NCBI GenBank assembly: GCA_900315485.1
Contig: OMZI01000009.1
Span: 1-64,000 of the forward strand
Source of the DNA: an uncultured Eubacteriales bacterium
GTDB taxonomy: Bacteria > Bacillota > Clostridia > Peptostreptococcales > Anaerovoracaceae
Length of the DNA stretch: 64,000 nt
Reading direction: 5' to 3'
Shown here: positions 33,882 through 42,939 of the stretch, piece by piece
How the letters are laid out: every line of letters begins with the position of its first letter
Position numbering within the stretch: the stretch's first letter is position 1
Made by a program: the position numbers and the translations under genes
The notes under the pieces: model-generated
Told to the model about the DNA's origin: nothing
What the model saw: only the letters and a program-made list of their open reading frames with translations
Database searches by the model: none

Positions 33882-35360
33882 ATGGGACACGGATTCATGA
33901 TAAAAAGTATTGAAGACGAACGGGCTTATCATAACACTGCGGTGCTTATCTATCTGAAAGCGTTCAGAGATGTTATGGGTGAGACCGACATAAGGATAGG
34001 AAATTCCCTCAATCAGGGATATTTCACATATGCCCACACTGACCGCCCGCTTACATCCACGGATGTCCATAAGATATGGAACCGTATGGAGGCCATAGTC
34101 GGTCAGGATATTGAGATAGTAATAGAGCATGACACTGCAGCTCACGCGGCGGAAAGGTGGCGCGCGGTCGGCTGCAAGGAGAAGGCGGAACTGCTTGAGG
34201 GCAGGGATCCTGAAGAAATCGTTGAAATCGCAAATATCGACGGATACAGGAACTGCATGTACAGCAGGGTCCTCCCGTCAACCGGATATGTGGATGTATT
34301 TGAGCTGAGAGCTTACAGAAACGGCCTGCTCCTGCGTCTTCCTAATGCACTGAGCCCGGACGAAGTTCCGCAGTATAGGGATGACGATAAGCTCTATGAT
34401 GCTTTTGCCGAGAGCAAGAGGATGAGAAAGCACACCGGCATCGATTATCTTGCCGATCTGAACAAACAGATACGCGAGGGAAATTCCGATGAGGTCATCC
34501 GCGCGAGTGAATGGCTTCAGCGCAGGCAGATAGAATATTATGCCGACATGATCGTAAGGCAGGAAAAGAAGATCGTTCTTATCGCGGGCCCTTCATCGAG
34601 CGGAAAGACCACGACAGCCAAAAGGCTGTGCGAGGCAATAGAAGAGAGAAAGAGCGAACCTCTTTATCTCGGGACTGATGACTATTTTGTAGAGAGAGAA
34701 CAGACTCCGATAGGTGAGGACGGCAAGCCTGACTTTGAAGGTCTGGGCGCGCTGGATCTTGATCTGTTCAACAGCCAGATGGGGAACCTGATCCACGGAC
34801 AGGAAGTCGACCTGCCTGAGTTCGATTTCATAAACGGCACCAAAGTGTTCGGCAAAAGGATAACAAGACTGAAAAAGGGACAGATACTTGTTATCGAAGG
34901 AATACACAGCCTGAACGACATGCTGACTGAATCCATCGAAAGAAAAGACAAATTCAAGCTGTATATCAGCCCTCTGACACAGATGGGCATCGACAGACAC
35001 AACAGGATATCCACTGCTGATGCCAGACTCCTCAGGAGAATGGTCAGAGACAACAGGGACAGGGGATATAATGCAGAGGCTACACTCGAGCAATGGCCTA
35101 AGGTAAGAGCGGGGGAGAGCGTCAACGTGTTCCCGTACAGCTCATCTGCTGATGTCGTATTCAATTCGAGCACGGTCTATGAGACGAACCTCCTGAGGAC
35201 TTACGCTGAGCCTCTTCTCAAAGCAATAAAAGAGGACAGTCCGCAGTATGGTGAAGCCCGGAGGATACTCAATTTCATGAAGTACTTCGATCCTATTGAG
35301 TCTTCTGAAGCAGTACCTGATTACTCGATCCTCAGAGAATTCATCGGAAAAAGAAAGTAG
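33882..35360 (+). CDS. Nucleoside (uridine-type) kinase with ThrRS-like N-terminus
   Basis: A 492-residue protein. The N-terminal 210 residues resemble the second additional domain of threonyl-tRNA synthetase, as in clostridial proteins annotated as nucleoside kinase. Residues 230-440 are a uridine kinase/phosphoribulokinase domain: Walker A AGPSSSGKTTTAKRL near 229, the YLGTDDYFVER acidic motif, and IEGIHSLND. It is shorter than relatives that also start with a TGS domain; that domain is missing. GAGAGG precedes the start. It presumably phosphorylates a nucleoside, but the specificity has not been inferred. Confidence 0.85.
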   Translation: MGHGFMIKSIEDERAYHNTAVLIYLKAFRDVMGETDIRIGNSLNQGYFTYAHTDRPLTSTDVHKIWNRMEAIVGQDIEIVIEHDTAAHAAERWRAVGCKEKAELLEGRDPEEIVEIANIDGYRNCMYSRVLPSTGYVDVFELRAYRNGLLLRLPNALSPDEVPQYRDDDKLYDAFAESKRMRKHTGIDYLADLNKQIREGNSDEVIRASEWLQRRQIEYYADMIVRQEKKIVLIAGPSSSGKTTTAKRLCEAIEERKSEPLYLGTDDYFVEREQTPIGEDGKPDFEGLGALDLDLFNSQMGNLIHGQEVDLPEFDFINGTKVFGKRITRLKKGQILVIEGIHSLNDMLTESIERKDKFKLYISPLTQMGIDRHNRISTADARLLRRMVRDNRDRGYNAEATLEQWPKVRAGESVNVFPYSSSADVVFNSSTVYETNLLRTYAEPLLKAIKEDSPQYGEARRILNFMKYFDPIESSEAVPDYSILREFIGKRK

Positions 35361-35362
35361 CG

Positions 35363-35398
35363 CATTGCCGGATACATTGCCGGATGCATTGACGGATC
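35363..35398. repeat. Three tandem 12-bp repeats
   Basis: Three consecutive units of CATTGCCGGATA type (35363-35374, 35375-35386, 35387-35398) begin two bases after the kinase stop codon. The first two differ at one position; the third has one further change. The outer copies can pair with CCGGCAAT at 35402-35409. Confidence 0.7.
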
Positions 35399-35447
35399 GT
35401 CCCGGCAATATGCATAACAGAATTCAAAAAATAGTTAAAAAACAAAG

Positions 35448-35493
35448 CCGGTTACACAATATAGTGTTAAAATATTGGATGTAATCGGTTTTT
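35448..35493 (+). terminator. Intrinsic terminator
   Basis: CCGGTTACA (35448-35456) pairs with TGTAATCGG (35480-35488) with one G-T pair, followed by TTTTT. Confidence 0.7.
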
Positions 35494-35496
35494 GTG

Positions 35497-35525
35497 TTGC
35501 ATTTTTATACACTCATCTGTATAAT
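35497..35525 (+). promoter_or_regulatory. nhaC promoter
   Basis: TTGCAT (35497-35502) and TATAAT (35520-35525) with a 17-base spacer. Confidence 0.65.
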
Positions 35526-35598
35526 TACAAACTAAGTTATGCAAGGTGATGCGTAACTTAATTGGGCATACAGAGAATGTTGATTGAAAGGTATAGTT

Positions 35599-37083
35599 AT
35601 GAAGAATATTTTTACTGATGAGCGTGAAATCAAGACACCTAAGCTGTATCACGCATTGATATCCTTTATTGGACTGATTGCCGTGATGTCTGTGGGAATC
35701 ATCATATTCGAAGTCGATCCTCACATTCCTATGTTTGTGGGAGTCATCATCTCGGCAGTCGTAGCGATGGTGCTCGGCTATAAATGGTCAGACATCGAGA
35801 AGATGATGGTTGACGGCATAGGCAAGGCCATGCAGTCGATACTTATCCTTGCCATAGTCGGCATGATGGTCGGAACATGGCTGCTGTCAGGAACGATCCC
35901 GACGATGATCTATTACGGGCTCAAGCTGCTGTCACCTAAGATCTTCCTGGTCGCTGCAGTTCTGATATGTTCTGTCACATCACTGGCGACAGGTACTTCG
36001 TGGGGAACGATGGGCACCATGGGTCTCGCGCTGATAGGTATTGGTTCAGGCCTCGGGATGCCTATAGGACCTACAGCAGGTGCAGTCATCTGCGGCGCTT
36101 ATTTCGGAGATAAGCTGTCACCGCTGTCGGATACGACCAACCTGGCACCGGCAATGGCCGGAACAGACGTATTCACACACGTGAAGTACATGCTGAAGTC
36201 TACTATCATCGCATATGCCATTGCGCTTGTGTTCTTCGGGATATACGGCTTCATGCACGCCTCCGGGGGAAACGTGGACACATCACAGGCTGAGATACTC
36301 ATGCAGGGGATACATGATACATTCAATATCAACCCGCTGCTTCTGCTGCCTCCGCTGGTTGTAATCCTCGCGATCGCATTCAAGGTCCCGGCTATACCGG
36401 GAATAACACTCGGACTTCTGACAGCTGCTGTCATGGCACCGATCTTCCAGGGAAACCTCGCGGTCTACGATGGAGACCTTGAACTTCTGCATAACGGAGC
36501 CGACATGGGTGATATCCTTTCAGTAGCGCTGAACGGATTCTACTGCAATACTGAAATAGAAGCTCTTAACGACCTTCTTACAACAGGAGGTCTTATGAAT
36601 ATGTCAAGCTCGATCCTGATGACGGTAATAGCCATGATGTTCGGAGGCATCATGGAGGGAAGCGGACAGCTTGCTGTCATCATCAACGCTATCATCAAAC
36701 ACATCAAGGGCGATGCAGGACTGGTCGCTGCCACAGAGGCGACATGCGTGCTGTCCAATGTAGTAATGCCTGAGCAGTACATCTCCATTCTCGTACCGGG
36801 CAGAATGTATGCACCGGCCTACAGGGAGAGGGGGATCCATCCTAAGAGCCTGTCGAACGCACTTGAATCAGCCGGTACTGTTACATCGTGTCTTGTTCCT
36901 TGGAACACCTGCGGCATGTTCATAAAGAACACTCTCGGCGTTTCAACCATGACATATGCACCTTGGGCAGTATTCAACTATGTAATGCCGATCATCTGCA
37001 TAATCATGGCCTTCATGGGAATCACTGTCACGAAGATGACTCCGGAAGAGCAGGCTAAGGCTGATGCCGGTGAGCTGGTATAG
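35599..37083 (+). CDS. nhaC: Na+/H+ antiporter, NhaC family
   Basis: A 494-residue transporter of the NhaC family, about 12 membrane helices, expected to exchange Na+ for H+ (some relatives exchange organic anions). Family features include TSLATGTSWGTMGTMGLALIGIG near 128-150, GAYFGDKLSPLSDTTNLAP near 172-190, and ESAGTVTSCLVPWNTCGMF in the C-terminal half. The ATG at 35599 has GAAAGG in front; a TTG at 35584 is less likely. A small membrane protein gene starts 13 bases downstream and may be co-expressed. Confidence 0.9.
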   Translation: MKNIFTDEREIKTPKLYHALISFIGLIAVMSVGIIIFEVDPHIPMFVGVIISAVVAMVLGYKWSDIEKMMVDGIGKAMQSILILAIVGMMVGTWLLSGTIPTMIYYGLKLLSPKIFLVAAVLICSVTSLATGTSWGTMGTMGLALIGIGSGLGMPIGPTAGAVICGAYFGDKLSPLSDTTNLAPAMAGTDVFTHVKYMLKSTIIAYAIALVFFGIYGFMHASGGNVDTSQAEILMQGIHDTFNINPLLLLPPLVVILAIAFKVPAIPGITLGLLTAAVMAPIFQGNLAVYDGDLELLHNGADMGDILSVALNGFYCNTEIEALNDLLTTGGLMNMSSSILMTVIAMMFGGIMEGSGQLAVIINAIIKHIKGDAGLVAATEATCVLSNVVMPEQYISILVPGRMYAPAYRERGIHPKSLSNALESAGTVTSCLVPWNTCGMFIKNTLGVSTMTYAPWAVFNYVMPIICIIMAFMGITVTKMTPEEQAKADAGELV

Positions 37084-37096
37084 TACGGAGGCACAT

Positions 37097-37381
37097 ATGA
37101 AAAGCTGCAGAAATAAAAAAGGATCAGCCGCTCCTTATCTCATAATCCTGCTGATCATTGCTCTCGCTATAGGATTTCTGTTCATGAGAATGAACTGGAG
37201 AAGGTTCAAGGCTGAAGCCGGATTTACTTTTACGATCATTGCCATAATTGTCATTCTGATACTCATTCTGGTGCTGGTCATCAGACATAAGATCAGAAAG
37301 GCGAAAAAAGAGAAAGAAAAGGCTGCAAAGGAGGCTGAAAAGCTGGCTGCAGAACAGGGCAAGGAAGAGCCGGAAAAGTAA
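37097..37381 (+). CDS. Small membrane protein, unknown
   Basis: A 94-residue protein with two hydrophobic helices (about residues 10-26 and 36-58) joined by a basic turn, and a highly charged Lys/Glu/Ala tail. GGAGG precedes the ATG at 37097; an in-frame start at 37064 would overlap nhaC. It lies directly behind nhaC and ahead of a strong terminator. I do not recognise a family. Confidence 0.72.
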   Translation: MKSCRNKKGSAAPYLIILLIIALAIGFLFMRMNWRRFKAEAGFTFTIIAIIVILILILVLVIRHKIRKAKKEKEKAAKEAEKLAAEQGKEEPEK

Positions 37382-37459
37382 GAACAGGAATCCTTTAAAA
37401 AGGGGGGCAGAGTGGAGGAGTATCCCATGCCCTGAAGAGCACATATAGTAGCTGATACA

Positions 37460-37493
37460 AGACCCGACACTACATATTGTGTCGGGTCTTTTT
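37460..37493 (+). terminator. Intrinsic terminator
   Basis: AGACCCGACAC (37460-37470) pairs with GTGTCGGGTCT (37479-37489), followed by TTTT. It isolates the division cluster from nhaC. Confidence 0.92.
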
Positions 37494-37518
37494 GCGTTGC
37501 GATAAAAAATGCCTGAAA

Positions 37519-37606
37519 GTGGGGGTAAATTCAAAAAAGTGGGGGAAAAGCGCTAAAAATCAAGGATATTCTTTGAAAAAGGGAGCAAAGTGGAGTAAAA
37601 TGGAGA
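37519..37606 (+). promoter_or_regulatory. mraZ promoter with MraZ operator repeats
   Basis: Promoter TTGAAA (37573-37578) and TAAAAT (37596-37601), spacer 17. Direct repeats of the MraZ-box type lie in and before it: GTGGGGG at 37519 and 37539, then AGGGAG at 37580, GTGGAG at 37590 and ATGGAG at 37600. The last three have a 10-base period and occupy the promoter spacer and -10. MraZ is known to bind such repeats and repress its own operon. Confidence 0.8.
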
Positions 37607-37631
37607 CAAGCTAAAGAATGGGGAGTTTTAT

Positions 37632-38063
37632 ATGTTCACAGGCACATACCAGAACTCAATAGACAGCAAGAACCGGATGATAATCCCTTCAAGATACAGG
37701 GATCAGCTCGGCGGTCATTGCATGCTCACAAGAGGGTTCGACAGATGCCTGTACATCTACTCCATGGAAGATTACGAAGTGCTGGTCAACAAGATCAGAA
37801 AACTGCCGCAGTCAGACAGAGACGTCCGTAAGTTCATCAGAGAGTTCTTCTCAAACACTGAGGAATGTCATCTCGACTCACAGGGCAGGATACTGATCCC
37901 GCAGCATCTCAGAGACTATGCGGGGATAAACAAGAACCTGGTCACCAAGGGCGCACTGGACAAGATAGAGATCTGGAGCACTGAGGTACTCTCAGACCCT
38001 GAAGGCGAGAATATGATGGACAACGAAGAGTTCGTCAGAAAGCTCGACATGTATGACCTCTAG
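37632..38063 (+). CDS. mraZ: Transcriptional regulator MraZ
   Basis: A 143-residue MraZ, the AbrB-like DNA-binding protein that heads division/wall clusters and represses them. Two SpoVT-AbrB-type repeats are seen: TYQNSIDSKNRMIIPSRYRDQ (about 5-25) and CHLDSQGRILIPQHLRDY (about 80-97), each with the conserved DxxGR/NR-(I/M)-x-(I/L/V)-P core. Length is normal. The start has GGGGAG ahead. It overlaps no neighbour but is nine bases from rsmH. Confidence 0.96.
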   Translation: MFTGTYQNSIDSKNRMIIPSRYRDQLGGHCMLTRGFDRCLYIYSMEDYEVLVNKIRKLPQSDRDVRKFIREFFSNTEECHLDSQGRILIPQHLRDYAGINKNLVTKGALDKIEIWSTEVLSDPEGENMMDNEEFVRKLDMYDL

Positions 38064-38072
38064 GAGGCGGAT

Positions 38073-39005
38073 ATGGAATTTGCACATGTTCCTGTTCTGT
38101 ACAACGAGGTCATGGAAGCCCTGAACATCAGACCTGACGGCATATATGTTGACGGTACAGTCGGAGGCGGCGGACATTCATCCGGGATATGCGAAAGACT
38201 TTCCACTGAAGGAACGCTGATCGCAGTAGACAGAGATACAGCAGCCCTTGAGGCAGCAGGAGCAAGACTCGCCGGATATGAATGCAGAAAGAAATTCATC
38301 CATGCCAACTACAGCGAGACTGATGTTATAGAAGAAGCTGCCGGCGGAAAGGTGAGCGGCATACTCCTCGACCTGGGAGTCTCATCATTCCAGCTCGACA
38401 ATGCCGAAAGGGGCTTCTCATATATGCACGATGCGCCGATGGATATGCGCATGAACGAGGATGATGTCCTCACTGCATATGACGTCGTAAACAGCTACAG
38501 CGAGAAGGAACTCACGAGAATAATCAGAGAGTACGGCGAAGAGAAATGGGCTTCAAGGATCGCCCGGTTCATCGTAAGAGCCAGGGCGGAAAACCCGGTC
38601 AGAACAACAGGAGAGCTCACGGATATCATCAAGGCGGCGATACCTGCAAGAGCAAGAAGGACCGGCCCGCATCCTGCCAAGAGAACATTCCAGGCTATAA
38701 GGATCGAGGTAAACGATGAGCTCGGACATCTGAGAGAAGCGGTCAGCAGACTGCCGGACCTTCTCGAAAGCGGAGGCAGGCTGGCGATAATAACTTTCCA
38801 CTCTCTTGAGGACAGGATAGTAAAGACCGAATTTGAAAGAAGACTTGACCCGTGCACATGTCCTAAGGAATTCCCGGTATGTGTATGCGGAAAAGTGGCA
38901 GATGTCAGGAAGGTGACGAGAAAGCCGGTTGCTCCTTCAGAGGAGGAACTGGAAACAAACCCGAGAGCAAGAAGCGCAAAGCTGAGGGTGATAGAAAAGC
39001 TGTAG
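38073..39005 (+). CDS. rsmH: 16S rRNA (cytosine-1402 N4)-methyltransferase RsmH
   Basis: A 310-residue RsmH (MraW), which methylates N4 of C1402 in the 16S rRNA decoding centre with S-adenosylmethionine. Motifs: [13 protein letters not shown], the SAM site [26 protein letters not shown] and [12 protein letters not shown]. Full length. AGGAGG precedes the ATG. Second gene of the mraZ operon, as in most bacteria. Confidence 0.97.
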   Translation: MEFAHVPVLYNEVMEALNIRPDGIYVDGTVGGGGHSSGICERLSTEGTLIAVDRDTAALEAAGARLAGYECRKKFIHANYSETDVIEEAAGGKVSGILLDLGVSSFQLDNAERGFSYMHDAPMDMRMNEDDVLTAYDVVNSYSEKELTRIIREYGEEKWASRIARFIVRARAENPVRTTGELTDIIKAAIPARARRTGPHPAKRTFQAIRIEVNDELGHLREAVSRLPDLLESGGRLAIITFHSLEDRIVKTEFERRLDPCTCPKEFPVCVCGKVADVRKVTRKPVAPSEEELETNPRARSAKLRVIEKL

Positions 39006-39053
39006 ATAAAACACACTGAATCGCGGCTGAGAGGCCGCTGAGGGGATGCAAAG

Positions 39054-39509
39054 ATGACAAACACAATGGTCGGAGGAACACAGACAATAACTGCCGGAAA
39101 CCTGAGGAATACGGGTGTCCACACTTTACCTGCAGGAAACGTCAGGAGCACCGGAGTACGCACGTTACCGGCTGCAAGGACCAGATCCAGGAGAGCGTCA
39201 AGAAACATGATCCTGACAATGGTCGCACTGATGGCAGCAGTATTCGTTCTCGTTGGTCTCAGCGCTTATGCTGCAAGCATACAGCATGCCAACAACGTAC
39301 TGACACAGGAAAATGCTTATCTCCAGGCCGAGATCGACTCTCTCAACAGCCAGATAGTCGAGCAGACCAAGGTCACAAGGGTCGAAGAGGTAGCAACAAA
39401 GGAATACGGCATGGTATATCCGACATCAGATAACTGCATTGTCATCAATGAGAACGAGGAAAGCAGCACAAGCCTCGCAGCATCGATCAGAAGTGAAGCT
39501 TACAATTAA
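39054..39509 (+). CDS. ftsL: FtsL-like cell division protein
   Basis: A 151-residue single-pass protein with the FtsL/DivIC plan: a cytoplasmic N-terminus, a membrane helix (about 60-83) and an extracytoplasmic coiled coil (NVLTQENAYLQAEIDSLNSQIVEQ, about 84-108 spread over heptads) ending in the EEVATKEYGMVYP region typical of FtsL. It should bridge FtsQ/FtsB with FtsW and the septal PBP. Oddly, the cytoplasmic part contains two near-copies of an A-G-N-x-R-x-T-G-V-x-T-L-P unit (residues about 13-42). The assignment rests on position and topology. Confidence 0.82.
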   Translation: MTNTMVGGTQTITAGNLRNTGVHTLPAGNVRSTGVRTLPAARTRSRRASRNMILTMVALMAAVFVLVGLSAYAASIQHANNVLTQENAYLQAEIDSLNSQIVEQTKVTRVEEVATKEYGMVYPTSDNCIVINENEESSTSLAASIRSEAYN

Positions 39510-39534
39510 CCGGAAAATGCCGGTGTAGATGCAG

Positions 39535-39569
39535 CCACTGATCCGGAAACGGGTCAGTGGTGTTTTTTT
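39535..39569 (+). terminator. Intrinsic terminator inside the division cluster
   Basis: CCACTGATCC (39535-39544) pairs with GGGTCAGTGG (39551-39560), then TG and seven T's. It splits the cluster after ftsL. Confidence 0.85.
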
Positions 39570-39587
39570 CTAAATGCGGTAGCGGCA

Positions 39588-39617
39588 TTTACCTTGGTAT
39601 ACAAGATGTTGTATAAT
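39588..39617 (+). promoter_or_regulatory. Internal promoter ahead of the PBP gene
   Basis: TTTACC (39588-39593) and TATAAT (39612-39617) with an 18-base spacer, restarting transcription after the terminator. Confidence 0.6.
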
Positions 39618-39662
39618 ACAAATATCTATGTAAACCTGACTTTACGCAGGTCATAATAACTG

Positions 39663-41915
39663 ATGGCGAAGAAGAGAAAAGCAAGCAAAACAGACAACAG
39701 AATAGAAAAAAAGAGGGAGAAATCCCGCAGATCAAAGAAGGCAGTACGCAGCACAGGTCTTGATGACAAGTATGCATACGGGTCTTTTGATTTTGATGAA
39801 TACGGAAAAGAAGCTTTCAGCCGCGACGGATACGAATACAGGGGCCGCGACACCGGTGATGCGCGCATGGATGCGAAGCGTGACCTTAAGCGCGACAGGA
39901 TCCGCAGGGAAGCGGACACAAGCCGCATCACACCCCTGAACCGCAGCAGGCTGGTACTTGGATTTGCGGTCATACTGCTCCTCATGACAGCGCTCATTTT
40001 CAGGATGGGATACTGGCAGATAGTCAGAGCGGACGAGCTGAGAACTATGGCTGTATCGATGCAGAAGGTCGATACAGAACTCGATCCTGTAAGGGGCACT
40101 ATTTATGACTCCAAGATGAGCGTGCTCGCTGAGGCTGTAACCGAGTATGAGCTGTACGGATACACTCAGTATCTCTACAAGGATGAGGATATAAGTCTCA
40201 GAGAGAAGACGAGTACTGTCAGAAAGCTCGCTGAGATCACGGGAGAGGATGAGGAGACTATAAGAAACAAGCTCGGCGGAGACGAGGATAACCTCGTACT
40301 GCTGGCGGACGGACTTACCAGGGAACAGGTGGAAAAAGCCGAGAAGATATGGGGAAGCCTGGTGACAGTCAAGACCAAGGCTTCGAGGTACTATCCTAAT
40401 GATGCATTTGCAGCCCAGATCCTCGGAGGCGTAAGTTCTGACAACGTCGGAAGATCCGGACTTGAGTATGAGTACAATTCGACTCTGGCAGGGGTAAAGG
40501 GCAGGACGGTCAGGACCACTGACCGTGACGGCAATACTCTGTCAGGAAGCCGCACCAAGTACTATGAGCCGCAGGACGGAAACAGCATCGTAACTACCGT
40601 TGACTCGGTGATCCAGAGCTTTGTTGAATCGGCTCTTGAGACAGGCATGGAGAAGACGGGCGCGAGCCAGATAACATGCATCGTGACCAATCCGAAGACA
40701 GGCGATATCCTTGCGATGGCAACGACTCCTGAATTCGACCCTAACAACTCCTCGGAACCGTATTCCAAGGAGGAGAAGGAAAAGTTCAAGAAGATGACCC
40801 CCGAGGAGCAGACGGAGTATCTGAGCAGAATGTGGACGATCGACGGCATAAGTACTGTGTACGAGCCTGGTTCGACATTCAAGCTGATAACAGCTGCAGC
40901 GGCACTTGAATCTGCAAGCGCCAACAGCAAGTCAAGATATTACTGCGACGGAAGCATCCATGTAGGCAACTATAATCTGAGGTGCCTCGACATTCACGGA
41001 AAACAGTCGCTGAAGGAAGCCGTAGGTAATTCCTGCAACCCTGCACTCGCGCAGGTCGCCCTCGATATGGGTGCGAACACCTTCTACAACTATATCGACC
41101 TGTTCGGGTTCAACGATAAGACCGGAATAGATCTTCCGGGAGAAACCAACTCCATCGTCAAGAATCCGGACGGCATGGGAGATGTAGATCTGGCGACGAC
41201 GGGATTCGGACAGGGAATCGCTGTCACTCCGCTTCAGATCCTCTGCGCGGTCAACAGCTTCGGAAATGACGGCGTGCTCATGAAGCCTAAGCTGGTGAAG
41301 AGGATCATCGACAGTGAAGGCAATACAGTCAAGACTGTTGAGGATACCGAAGTAAGGCAGGTCGTTTCAGAAGAAACAGCTGCAAAAATTCGTGATATCA
41401 TGGAATACTATGTCGCGGAGTCTGGTTCCGGAGATCAGGCTTATGTTCCGGGATACAGAGTAGGCGGCAAGACCGGTACGGCTAACGTAGTAGAAGGCAA
41501 GGGATATTCCAAGAGCGCGACCAACACTTCATTCGTAGCAATGGCGCCTATGGATGATCCTCAGATTTCCATGATAGTTATCGTATACAGACCTACCAAG
41601 ATCCAGTACGGTAACTATACTGCAGGTCCGATCGTCAAGGAGATAATGGAGAAATCCCTGCAGTACATGGGAGTAGAGAGAAAATACACCAAGAGTGAGG
41701 CCAAGGAAGTCAAGAAGAGCCAGGTCAAGGTGCCGGATGTCACAGGCATGAACAGTAAGGATGCGATCAGGGAGCTCAAGAAGAATGATCTCGGATACAA
41801 GATCGCGCCTGAACCTGAAGACGGCAAGACAGAGAACTTTGTGGTCCTCGACCAGAACCCGAAAGCGGGCTCAAGGGCGGACAAAGACTCGATAGTATAT
41901 ATCTACAGCGAATAA
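39663..41915 (+). CDS. Class B penicillin-binding protein (FtsI/SpoVD type) with PASTA domain
   Basis: A 750-residue transpeptidase that cross-links septal (or spore cortex) peptidoglycan. Seen: a strongly basic cytoplasmic N-terminus (1-95), a membrane helix (98-117), the PBP dimer domain, then the transpeptidase with the active-site Ser in GSTFKL (SxxK), SCN and KTGTANV. A single C-terminal PASTA domain (about 688-750) starts at KVPDVTGMNS. One PASTA domain and this context fit SpoVD/PBP2B-like proteins. Which of the vegetative or sporulation roles it plays cannot be decided here. Confidence 0.93.
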   Translation: MAKKRKASKTDNRIEKKREKSRRSKKAVRSTGLDDKYAYGSFDFDEYGKEAFSRDGYEYRGRDTGDARMDAKRDLKRDRIRREADTSRITPLNRSRLVLGFAVILLLMTALIFRMGYWQIVRADELRTMAVSMQKVDTELDPVRGTIYDSKMSVLAEAVTEYELYGYTQYLYKDEDISLREKTSTVRKLAEITGEDEETIRNKLGGDEDNLVLLADGLTREQVEKAEKIWGSLVTVKTKASRYYPNDAFAAQILGGVSSDNVGRSGLEYEYNSTLAGVKGRTVRTTDRDGNTLSGSRTKYYEPQDGNSIVTTVDSVIQSFVESALETGMEKTGASQITCIVTNPKTGDILAMATTPEFDPNNSSEPYSKEEKEKFKKMTPEEQTEYLSRMWTIDGISTVYEPGSTFKLITAAAALESASANSKSRYYCDGSIHVGNYNLRCLDIHGKQSLKEAVGNSCNPALAQVALDMGANTFYNYIDLFGFNDKTGIDLPGETNSIVKNPDGMGDVDLATTGFGQGIAVTPLQILCAVNSFGNDGVLMKPKLVKRIIDSEGNTVKTVEDTEVRQVVSEETAAKIRDIMEYYVAESGSGDQAYVPGYRVGGKTGTANVVEGKGYSKSATNTSFVAMAPMDDPQISMIVIVYRPTKIQYGNYTAGPIVKEIMEKSLQYMGVERKYTKSEAKEVKKSQVKVPDVTGMNSKDAIRELKKNDLGYKIAPEPEDGKTENFVVLDQNPKAGSRADKDSIVYIYSE

Positions 41916-41939
41916 TAATCACAGGAGAACACATAAAGT

Positions 41940-42917
41940 ATGCAGTTGTACAAGTACGCTTTGATAGCAGTCATAGCCTTTGCGGTTTCGATGTTCGTTA
42001 CAGCAAGGATGATACCGTTTCTCAGAGAAAAGCAGTTCGGACAGTTTATCAGAGAAGACGGTCCGCAGGCTCATCTGAGTAAGGCGGGGACGCCTACTAT
42101 GGGAGGCATCGCGATGGTCGCGGGCATCACAGTTGCTCTGATCGCCAGCAGCTTCATTACCGGAAAGTTCGGAGCTGACAAGCTGGCTATACTGCTGAGC
42201 ATGTACGCATTCGGATTCATAGGATTCGTTGACGACTACAATAAGATAGCCAAGAAACAGAATGAGGGTCTTACACCTCGCCAGAAGATAGTTCTTCAGG
42301 TGCTCTTCGGTGCAGCTCTCGCTGTTTTCATGATGCTCAGAGAGGGCACATCTGTACTCATCCCGTTTGCAAAGGTGAGCGTGGACTTCGGGGTGTTCTA
42401 TATACCTTTCATAATCTTCGTCGAAGTTGCGATGGCCAATTCAGTTAATCTGACAGACGGTCTTGACGGACTTGCATCAAGTACATCTGCGATCGTTGCC
42501 GCATGCTTCGCAGTGATCGGCATGTTCATCATCCCTGGCGGGAATGAGCCTATGGCAGCTGCTGCACAGGCAGTCTTCGGAGCGGCACTCGGATTCCTGG
42601 TATACAACCATTATCCTGCAAGGATATTCATGGGAGACACCGGATCCATGGCTCTCGGCGGTGTTCTTTCGGCAACTGCTATCGTAGGGCATGTTGAGTG
42701 GCTTCTCCCGATAGCCGGCCTCATCTTCGTATGTGAGGCTCTGTCTGTTATCATTCAGGTCACATATTTCAAAAAGACCGGCGGGAAGAGATTATTCCGC
42801 ATGGCACCTATACACCATCACTTTGAACTCGGCGGATGGCATGAGACCAAGGTCGTCAGGGTATTCTGCCTGTTCACTCTGGTCTGCTGCATAATCGCAG
42901 TAATATCAGTTATGTAA
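41940..42917 (+). CDS. mraY: Phospho-N-acetylmuramoyl-pentapeptide transferase MraY
   Basis: A 325-residue polytopic enzyme that transfers phospho-MurNAc-pentapeptide to undecaprenyl phosphate, making lipid I. Signature motifs are complete: GTPTMGGI, FVDDYNK (the Asp pair), NLTDGLDGLA, MGDTGSMALGG and PIHHHFELGGW. About ten membrane helices. AGGAG precedes the ATG 25 bases after the PBP gene. Confidence 0.97.
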   Translation: MQLYKYALIAVIAFAVSMFVTARMIPFLREKQFGQFIREDGPQAHLSKAGTPTMGGIAMVAGITVALIASSFITGKFGADKLAILLSMYAFGFIGFVDDYNKIAKKQNEGLTPRQKIVLQVLFGAALAVFMMLREGTSVLIPFAKVSVDFGVFYIPFIIFVEVAMANSVNLTDGLDGLASSTSAIVAACFAVIGMFIIPGGNEPMAAAAQAVFGAALGFLVYNHYPARIFMGDTGSMALGGVLSATAIVGHVEWLLPIAGLIFVCEALSVIIQVTYFKKTGGKRLFRMAPIHHHFELGGWHETKVVRVFCLFTLVCCIIAVISVM

Positions 42918-42939
42918 AAAAGAAGGGGATAATCAGAAA

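Noticed and set aside
37519..37606. The GTGGGG-type repeats as a CRISPR-like or satellite array
   Set aside because: The units are only 6-7 bases, sit exactly at the mraZ promoter, and fit the known MraZ operator type.
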